NCBI GenBank assembly: GCA_036497945.1
Contig: DASXIN010000090.1
Coordinates: forward strand, 23,807-87,806
Length of the DNA: 64,000 nt
Origin: RYN-230 sp036497945
Lineage (GTDB): Bacteria; Actinomycetota; Actinomycetes; Streptosporangiales; Streptosporangiaceae
Reading direction: 5' to 3'
Part shown: piece after piece, positions 58,547-64,000 of the stretch
Position numbering within the stretch: the first letter of the stretch is position 1
How the letters are laid out: each line of letters opens with the position of its first letter
Notes under the pieces: generated by a model
Seen by the model: the letters and a program-made list of their open reading frames with translations, nothing else
Told to the model about the DNA's origin: nothing
Databases searched by the model: none
Position numbers and translations under genes: made by a program

Positions 58547-58739
58547 TTCGTGAGCTCCTGTTCTCGGTGCTACTAATCTGAGAATGGCCGTCGGCTGTTG
58601 CGATCCGGTTGGGGCAACCTGGAAGGTTGCCGAGAGATTGTGGTGTGCAGGCTGAAAACAACCTCTACGGCCGCCAAGGGAGACCGCCGTAGGTCAGCAC
58701 TGCGGCTCCCGGGTGGCAGGTTCGGTTAAGATCCGGGCG

Positions 58740-59636
58740 ATGTCTCTGCCAGCCGCGTTTGATCTGTCGGGCCGTGTGGCCATCGTCACTGGCGCGGGCA
58801 GTCCCAGCGGGATCGGGTTCGCCACTGCGAGGCTGCTGGCCGAACTTGGTGCGGCCGTGATGATCACCGCCACGACCTCCCGGATCGACGACAGGGTCGG
58901 CGAACTGCGCAGCGCCGGATTCGACGCGGCCGGCTTCACCGGGGACCTCACCGACGAGAACACCGCCTCCGCTCTCGTGTCAGCCACGCTGCGGCGTTGG
59001 GAGCGGCTGGATGTCCTGGTCAACAACGCTGGCATGATCTCTGCCGCGAACCCCGACTTCGAGTCGGGCACGGTGGTATCGCTGAGCGTGCCGGTCTGGC
59101 AGGCCTCGCTCACCCGGAACCTGACCACTGCCTTCCTGGTCACCAGGGCAGCCCTGCCCGTCATGACCAGCCGCGGCTGGGGACGGGTCGTCATGGTGGC
59201 CAGCGTGACCGGCCCAGTCATGGCCATGCGTGCGGAGGCGGCGTATGCCGCGGCGAAAGCCGGGCTGGCCGGGCTCACCCGCGCCGCCGCGATCGACGTC
59301 GGCGGGCACCAGGTCACCGTCAACGTTGTCGCCCCGGGCTGGATCGCCACTGGATCCCAGACTGCGGAGGAGCGTGCCGAAGGGCTGACCACCCCGTTGG
59401 GCCGCAGCGCTTCGCCTGGCGAGGTCGCCTCGGCTATTGCCTGGCTGGCCAGTCCCGGTGCCTCCTACGTCACCGGCCAATGCCTCGTGATAGACGGTGG
59501 TAACTCCATTGCCGAGCAGCGCGGCACACCGCCCAGCATCACGGCTGCTGGGCGCCAGGGCCGCGGGGCTGTAGGGCGGCGACCGGCCAGGTGTGGTGAC
59601 GTCGGCTCGGGGGTGGCCACTAACGGAAGCAGATAG
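58740..59636 (+). CDS. Short-chain dehydrogenase/reductase
   Basis: The 298-residue SDR has the cofactor motif TGAGSPSGIGFATARLL, NNAGMIS, and the catalytic Tyr/Lys in YAAAKAGLAGLTRAAAIDV with the Ser upstream in MVASVTG. The classical fold ends at QCLVIDGGNS, and about 45 extra Arg/Gly-rich residues follow, perhaps because the original stop was lost. ATG 58740 is chosen because homology starts there; the frame opens at 58713. Confidence 0.82.
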   Translation: MSLPAAFDLSGRVAIVTGAGSPSGIGFATARLLAELGAAVMITATTSRIDDRVGELRSAGFDAAGFTGDLTDENTASALVSATLRRWERLDVLVNNAGMISAANPDFESGTVVSLSVPVWQASLTRNLTTAFLVTRAALPVMTSRGWGRVVMVASVTGPVMAMRAEAAYAAAKAGLAGLTRAAAIDVGGHQVTVNVVAPGWIATGSQTAEERAEGLTTPLGRSASPGEVASAIAWLASPGASYVTGQCLVIDGGNSIAEQRGTPPSITAAGRQGRGAVGRRPARCGDVGSGVATNGSR

Positions 59637-59665
59637 TGTCTGGGCCCGGGTGTAGCTTGAGTCGC

Positions 59666-59980
59666 ATGTCCGCCGAACCAGTCCAGGCCGAGGATCCGAA
59701 TGACCCAGAGGTGATTCTCCGTGACCTGCCCGACCAGGAGCGTGAAGAGTTCCTCCGCCAGTACCACCTGGCCGTTGACTGCGCCCATGACCCGGCGGGT
59801 TACCGGCGCCTGCGGCAGCTCCTGCACGCGTGGCGGCTGACCGTCATCGCCACCAGTGAGGCTGGTTATCACGAGGAGCTCGAGGCGGTGCGAAGCGGTG
59901 CCGCCCGGACGAGGCCAGCGGAGGAAGTCGTCCCGGACTGGGAGAAGCGGCTGGCAGCCGCGCGAGCTCAAGCACAGTGA
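59666..59980 (+). CDS. DUF6247 family protein
   Basis: The 104-residue protein has the family core PEVILRDLPDQEREEFLRQY, then AHDPAGYRRLRQLLHAWRLT and YHEELEAVRSG. It is mostly helical and acidic at its start. DUF6247 proteins are common in actinomycetes, sometimes beside RelE-like toxins; none is seen here. The function is unknown. A frame extends upstream to 59636, directly abutting the SDR stop. Confidence 0.72.
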   Translation: MSAEPVQAEDPNDPEVILRDLPDQEREEFLRQYHLAVDCAHDPAGYRRLRQLLHAWRLTVIATSEAGYHEELEAVRSGAARTRPAEEVVPDWEKRLAAARAQAQ

Positions 59981-60120
59981 CTTAACCGTGACGCTGATCG
60001 ATGTCACTTGGGCAGGCTGACCCGCCGAGTTCCGCCCCCGCGGGACGGCTGCCGGACCCACCGTGCACGCGGGTGACGCGCGGTCCCTTTCGCGTCAGGT
60101 CCGGGGCGCTGGCCGGCCCG

Positions 60121-60570
60121 TCAGTGCCGGTGCACGATCAGCACAGACCGCCGGGAATGCGCCGCGACCGCGCTGGCGACGCTGCCCAGCACCGCGCCGG
60201 CTAGCCCGCTGCGGCCATGGGAGCCCAGCACGATGAGGCTCGCGTCGTGCTCGTCGGCGGCATCCACGATCCCCCGCCAGGTCGGCGCAGCCTCGGCCGC
60301 CATGCTCTGGGCCTGGAAACCCGCCGCCCCGGCCAGCGCGGCCCCGTGCGCGGCGGTCTGCTCAGCCGCCTTCCGGACCTCGTCGACCTGGGCCGCGTTG
60401 AACTCCACGTCGCCCACCGGGACGAACCCGACGTTGAACGGTTCCCAGATGGTGAGGACGAGGGCGGCACGTCCGGCGCGCAGTTGCCGGCCGGCTTCGG
60501 CTATCGCGGCCTCGGCCAGGTCGGATCCGTCGTAGGCGAACACGACGGGCCCAGCCCCGGCGGCCGTCAT
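60121..60570 (-). CDS. Universal stress protein (UspA family)
   Basis: The 149-residue USP starts VVFAYDGSDLAEAAIAEAG and has the nucleotide motif GSHGRSGLAGAVLGSVASAV before RRSVLIVHRH. Its ATG (60568-60570) overlaps the stop of the MFS gene in ATGA, so the two are translationally coupled. Unlike the stress protein at 42528, no DosR-like box lies near it. Confidence 0.88.
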   Translation of the reverse strand: MTAAGAGPVVFAYDGSDLAEAAIAEAGRQLRAGRAALVLTIWEPFNVGFVPVGDVEFNAAQVDEVRKAAEQTAAHGAALAGAAGFQAQSMAAEAAPTWRGIVDAADEHDASLIVLGSHGRSGLAGAVLGSVASAVAAHSRRSVLIVHRH

Positions 60571-62108
60571 GGCCGATTCCGGCGGATCGCGGCCAGCAGC
60601 GGCGGGGAATCCCACCCCGGCTCGCCGCCACCCAGGAACCGGGTCAGCGACGGCGCCACCGGCCGCGCCCCACCCAGCAGGTAGAGCAGGACGCCGACTA
60701 GCGCACCGCCGGCCGCCAGCCCGAAGCAGACCCACAACGCGGTACCCATGGCCGGCGTGGGCAGGCCGGACAGCGTCGTCGCGAAGTGCAGCAGGATCGG
60801 AGCGATCATGAACGCGGCTATCGCGCGCAGCAACTCGAGGATGGCGAACACGCGCTGGATGCTGGCCGAGCGCAGCGAGAACCCGGCCAGGAACAGCGCC
60901 GGGGTCACCGAGGCGCCGACGCCCACGCCGATCAGCGCCGAACCGGCGAGAGCGAGCCCGGTCGTGGGCGGAACGGCGCTGCGGATGACCAGGATGCCCA
61001 GGGCCAGGAAGACCATCCCGGCCAGGGCGTAGTAGTGGATGAACCGGGTGCTGAACACCGCGCCGAACACGATCGCGGTGATCACGGCCCCGCCAAGTTC
61101 GGGCAGGTAGAGCAGGCCAAGGTGCAGTGGCGTGTAGTGCGGCGCGAGCACCACGCTGGTCAGCGCGATGGCGGACACCGAGGCGGCCGCCGCGCAGACG
61201 GCCAGCACGATCCCGGCCAGCGGGATCGTGCTGGCCAGCGGGCGCAGCGTGAGCAGCGTCCGCCGGCCGCGGTACTGGTAGATCCACAGGATGACGATCA
61301 GCGCCAGCCCGCCCAGCAGCGGGGCCACCGCGACGGGATCGAGGAACCGGTGCGTGGTCAGCTCCGCGGCGCCCCAGAACGCCGCCAGCGAACCGATGGC
61401 GGCCAGCCCAACCGCCCAGCCGTCCCAGGGGGCGGTGCGGTCGGCCGGCGGGGCATCTTCGAAGGTCAGCAGCGACAGCAGCAGCGCCACCACGGCGACG
61501 CCGGCCACGATCCAGAACAGTGGCCGCCAGGCGTGGAACGACGCCTGGGCGCCGCCGATCAGCGGGCCCGCCGCCACGGCGCCGAAGATGCACATGTTCA
61601 TGATCATCGCTGTCCAGCGCAGCTTGGCGGCCGGGTAGCCAAGGAACAGTGGCGGCGCGGCCGCGATCAGCAGCAGGCTGGTGCACAGGCCCTGCAGGAC
61701 GTGCCCGGCGATGAACATCGCGGGGCCGGCCGCCGCCGCGGCCAGTATCGATCCAATCACCAGCACGGAGGCGTAGATCAGCATCATCCGGCGCTGGGGC
61801 AGGTGCTGGGCGAACTGGACGGCCAGCACCGTACCGACCGCATAGCCGGCATTGGCCAGGCCCGCGGCCAGGCTCAGCTCCTGCGGGCTCAGGTGCAGTG
61901 TCCCGCCGATCAACGGCGTGATCGGCCCCAGCGCCGACGACAGCACCAGGTATGGCACGAGGAACAGGATCACCATCGCCGCCACCGCGGGGTAGCGGCC
62001 AGCCAGCGGCCCCGATCGCCACACCCGCGCCTGCGCGCGGCTGCGCGGCTGGGGTTCCCGGACGGGGGCCAGGGGCGGCGATGATGCCTGGGCGGTAACA
62101 TTCGGCAC
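60567..62108 (-). CDS. DHA2-type MFS transporter
   Basis: The 513-residue protein has about 14 hydrophobic segments, as in drug:H+ antiporter family 2, starting with PAVAAMVILFLVPYLVLSSA and including QHLPQRRMMLIYASVLVIGS as its A-motif-like loop. It is probably an efflux pump. It begins the minus-strand MFS-USP unit and is divergent from an ArsR-type regulator gene, which likely controls it. Confidence 0.85.
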   Translation of the reverse strand: MPNVTAQASSPPLAPVREPQPRSRAQARVWRSGPLAGRYPAVAAMVILFLVPYLVLSSALGPITPLIGGTLHLSPQELSLAAGLANAGYAVGTVLAVQFAQHLPQRRMMLIYASVLVIGSILAAAAAGPAMFIAGHVLQGLCTSLLLIAAAPPLFLGYPAAKLRWTAMIMNMCIFGAVAAGPLIGGAQASFHAWRPLFWIVAGVAVVALLLSLLTFEDAPPADRTAPWDGWAVGLAAIGSLAAFWGAAELTTHRFLDPVAVAPLLGGLALIVILWIYQYRGRRTLLTLRPLASTIPLAGIVLAVCAAAASVSAIALTSVVLAPHYTPLHLGLLYLPELGGAVITAIVFGAVFSTRFIHYYALAGMVFLALGILVIRSAVPPTTGLALAGSALIGVGVGASVTPALFLAGFSLRSASIQRVFAILELLRAIAAFMIAPILLHFATTLSGLPTPAMGTALWVCFGLAAGGALVGVLLYLLGGARPVAPSLTRFLGGGEPGWDSPPLLAAIRRNRP

Positions 62109-62135
62109 GAAGGAGTTCCCCTAGTTTGACGGTGC

Positions 62136-62177
62136 TCGAAGTTCGACAACCATCGAACCGTACAACATCTATCGAAC
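62136..62177. promoter_or_regulatory. TCGAA-type operator repeats between the MFS and ArsR genes
   Basis: A palindrome TCGAAGTTCGA (62136-62146) is followed by two ATCGAAC copies (62152-62158 and 62171-62177). They lie in the 97-bp divergent promoter region, which also has a TTTTATCCT -10-like sequence for the ArsR gene. They are probably the binding sites of the adjacent ArsR regulator. Confidence 0.55.
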
Positions 62178-62205
62178 TACCCGCAAACTGTTTTATCCTG
62201 GGCGT

Positions 62206-62535
62206 GTGATGGATGACGTGACCGAGCCGGCGGCTGAGGACCTTCAGCTGCACCGGGTGCTGGCCGCCCTGGCCGACCCGCACCGGCTGGCCACGGTCCG
62301 GTTCGTGGCCAGCAACGGTGAGTCGTGGTGCACCCAGGTGATCCAGGACGCCGGGCTGGGCACCAGCAAGTCCACCTTCTCCCATCACCTGCGCATCCTG
62401 CGCGAAGCCGGAATCGTCACCAAGCGGATCCAGGGCACCAAGGGCTTCATGTGCGTACGCAAGGAGGACCTGGACCGCCGCTTTCCGGGGCTGCTCGATT
62501 CGGTTCTCAACGCCGACCCCGAACCAGTGCCGTAA
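62206..62535 (+). CDS. ArsR family winged-helix repressor
   Basis: The 108-109-residue protein has the ArsR core: LHRVLAALADPHRLATVRFV, then TSKSTFSHHLRILREAGIVT (recognition helix) and a wing with TKRIQGTKG. There is no CxCxxC metal motif, and only two Cys are present, so it may sense something other than metal. The start is GTG 62206 or ATG 62209, with little room for a ribosome binding site, so the mRNA may be leaderless. It is divergent from the DHA2 pump. Confidence 0.82.
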   Translation: MMDDVTEPAAEDLQLHRVLAALADPHRLATVRFVASNGESWCTQVIQDAGLGTSKSTFSHHLRILREAGIVTKRIQGTKGFMCVRKEDLDRRFPGLLDSVLNADPEPVP

Positions 62536-62629
62536 CGCCTGTCTCCGCGGCTCGCTGGTTACGCACGACCCGGCCTCACCTAGCTGGCTGGGGATGTGCG
62601 GGCCGGCCGTCGTGGGTAAGAGGTCAGGC

Positions 62630-63946
62630 ATGAGTCAAACGGCTGAGCCGGAGGCGGCCGGTATCCAGCTGCCGGCCAGGCGCCGTGGCTACCGGCTGAC
62701 CGCCACCGTGCTGGTGATCATGATGCTGGGCGGGACGCTGCCCGTGCCGCTCTACGTGCTGTACGAGAACCAGATGGGCTTCGGCCCGCTTGGGGTGACC
62801 GTCGTTTTCGCCGCCTACGTTCTCGGCTCGCTGCTCGCGCTGGTGCTGTTCGGTGACCTGAGCGACCACATCGGCCGGCGCCCGGTGCTGGCGATCGCGG
62901 TGGTCTGCGCAGCGGTCAGCACCGGCCTGTTCCTGGCGGCCACGGGCATCGGGCTGCTTATCGTGGCCCGCGTAGTGAGCGGCACGGCCGTGGGCTTCGC
63001 CACTGGCACCGCGACGGCTGGGCTGGCTGAACTCCAGCCGCGCGGCGATCGTCAGGCGGCCGCGGTGGTCGCCTCGGCCGCCAACTTGGCCGGTCTCGGG
63101 CTGGGGCCGCTGGTGGCTGGCCTGTTCGCGGCGTACGTGGCGATGCCGCTGCACAGCGTGTTCTGGGCCTACCTGGGTGCGTGTGCGCTGGCGCTGGCCG
63201 CCGTCGCGGTCATTCCCGAAACGGTCCGCCACCGTGATCGCCGGGTCAGCATCCGGCCGCGGATGGCCGTTCCGTCCGGCCTGGGAGCCGTCATGCTGGG
63301 CGCCTGCCTGGGCGTGTTCGCCGCGTTCGGCGTGCTCGGACTGTTCAGCAGCCTGGTGCCGACCTTCCTGCATGGCGTGCTGGGTGTGCACAACCTCGCC
63401 CTGATCGGCGGCGCATCCTTCCTGATCTTCGTCACCGCAGCTATCAGCCAGGCCGTCTCCGCCCGGCTGCCGGCCCGCCGCAGCGCGAGCGCGGGGGTGC
63501 CACTGCTCCTGGTGTGCCTGGCCGCGCTGGAGGCAGCGCTGTTCGCCAAGGCGTTGTGGCTGTTCCTGATCGCCACGATCGCGGGTGGCATCGGGGTGGG
63601 CTTCATCTTCCGCGGCGGTCTCAGCGAGCTGAACCGGCTCGCCGAACCGCGGCACCGGGCGGCCGTCGTGTCCACGTTCTTCGCCGCCGCGTATGTCGGC
63701 CTGGGCCTGCCGGCCGTGCTGACCGGCCTCATCTCGCTGGCGGTAGGCCCGGTGGACGCGAGCGTCTACGTCTCGGGCCTGGCCGCGGCCATCGCGGTGG
63801 CCGCGTTCATCGTGGTGCGGCGCACCTTCGGCCGGGCCACCGCGCCCAGCCCGCCCGCCATCCCGTGTGACAGCTGGTGCCAGCCCGAAGAGCCCGTCCC
63901 GGCCGGCGCACCCGGCGAGCCACGCTCAGCATCCGGCTCCCGCTGA
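62630..63946 (+). CDS. MFS transporter
   Basis: The 438-residue protein has 12 hydrophobic segments. The A-motif is GDLSDHIGRRPVLAI after helix 2, and the central loop is basic (ETVRHRDRRVSIRPRMAV). It resembles drug/metabolite efflux members. ATG 62630 is chosen over upstream in-frame codons because homology begins at MSQTAEPEAAG. It follows the ArsR gene by 94 bp and may share its control. Confidence 0.82.
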   Translation: MSQTAEPEAAGIQLPARRRGYRLTATVLVIMMLGGTLPVPLYVLYENQMGFGPLGVTVVFAAYVLGSLLALVLFGDLSDHIGRRPVLAIAVVCAAVSTGLFLAATGIGLLIVARVVSGTAVGFATGTATAGLAELQPRGDRQAAAVVASAANLAGLGLGPLVAGLFAAYVAMPLHSVFWAYLGACALALAAVAVIPETVRHRDRRVSIRPRMAVPSGLGAVMLGACLGVFAAFGVLGLFSSLVPTFLHGVLGVHNLALIGGASFLIFVTAAISQAVSARLPARRSASAGVPLLLVCLAALEAALFAKALWLFLIATIAGGIGVGFIFRGGLSELNRLAEPRHRAAVVSTFFAAAYVGLGLPAVLTGLISLAVGPVDASVYVSGLAAAIAVAAFIVVRRTFGRATAPSPPAIPCDSWCQPEEPVPAGAPGEPRSASGSR

Positions 63947-63980
63947 CCGCGGGCAAGCATGCCAGCCCCGATAAAGACCT

Positions 63981-63995
63981 CTTCTGCCTAACGCC
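63981..63995 (+). repeat. Dispersed repeat, copy 6 (TGCCTAACGC)
   Basis: CTTCTGCCTAACGCC lies 35 bp after the MFS stop at the right window edge, with the pyrimidine tract seen at other copies and one transition in the core. Confidence 0.45.
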
Positions 63996-64000
63996 TGTAC

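Noticed and set aside
7119..63995. The TGCTTAACGC repeat as integron attC core sites (the 7-mer GCTTAAC fits RYYYAAC)
   Set aside because: No integrase gene or attI is present, and I found no paired GTTRRRY arm at attC spacing beside any copy. The match is limited to seven degenerate bases.
1..64000. Many long open frames antisense to or overlapping the listed genes
   Set aside because: High GC content creates long false frames. These have Arg/Pro/Ala-rich or low-complexity products, no family patterns and no ribosome binding sites.
1..64000. tRNA genes, CRISPR arrays and complete insertion sequences
   Set aside because: Reading the intergenic regions by eye gave no T-loop-type sequence in a cloverleaf context, no regularly spaced identical repeats and no transposase pattern. 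A covariance-model scan would be decisive.

Overview
The window is very GC-rich DNA with long GC-biased reading frames, and nearly every recognisable gene has its closest family relatives in actinomycetes (LAL/LuxR fragments, GntR, IclR, DUF4331, DUF6247, Acg-type nitroreductase, CBS-BON proteins). A soil or plant-associated filamentous actinomycete is the most likely source. The genus cannot be read from the sequence. I see no rRNA or tRNA genes, no CRISPR array, no complete insertion sequence and no phage.

Layout. (1) 1-5.3 kb: a GNAT remnant, a DUF4331 protein and alpha/beta hydrolase pair, a nickel/cobalt importer behind a translationally coupled leader ORF, and a CPA2 antiporter with two compensating frameshifts. 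(2) 5.3-12.4 kb: two secreted carbohydrate-active proteins sharing near-identical F5/8C (CBM32) modules, two broken LuxR regulators, an NmrA-like oxidoreductase and the cobinamide-salvage enzyme CbiZ. (3) 12.4-29.0 kb: a large pyridine-ring catabolic cluster. It holds a four-component molybdenum hydroxylase (FAD, SRPBCC, 2Fe-2S and Mo subunits), two transporters, GntR and IclR regulators, a split PEP-synthase-like dikinase, an amidase, a NicX-type ring-cleaving dioxygenase, an N-formylmaleamate deformylase, an HD phosphohydrolase and a maleate isomerase. The gene set matches what I know of the 3-hydroxypyridine (3hpd) pathway of Ensifer.

(4) 29.0-46.8 kb: a redox/hypoxia-type stress island. 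It has a P1B-type metal ATPase fused to hemerythrin, an FAD monooxygenase, a DsrE2/DsrC/SQR-like sulfur module, SulP, CBS-BON proteins, flavodoxin, Acg nitroreductase, a PPOX protein, a PII-like protein, a universal stress protein, a Zn alcohol dehydrogenase and an unusual di-heme cytochrome b with a 2-TM partner. Several intergenic regions here carry a palindromic motif close to GGACCAANGGCC, resembling the DosR/DevR dormancy box, so much of the island is probably one regulon.

(5) 46.8-64 kb: a nuclease-less Eco57I-type DNA methyltransferase, a dimethylglycine/sarcosine dehydrogenase, a truncated BadF/NagK kinase, PrsW, a thiolase-like/FAD amine oxidase pair, an MBL-fold hydrolase, a secreted protein, an SDR, a DUF6247 protein, a translationally coupled MFS/USP pair divergent from an ArsR regulator, and a final MFS transporter. 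A short repeat with core TGCTTAACGC recurs six times across the window, often at gene ends or next to broken genes.
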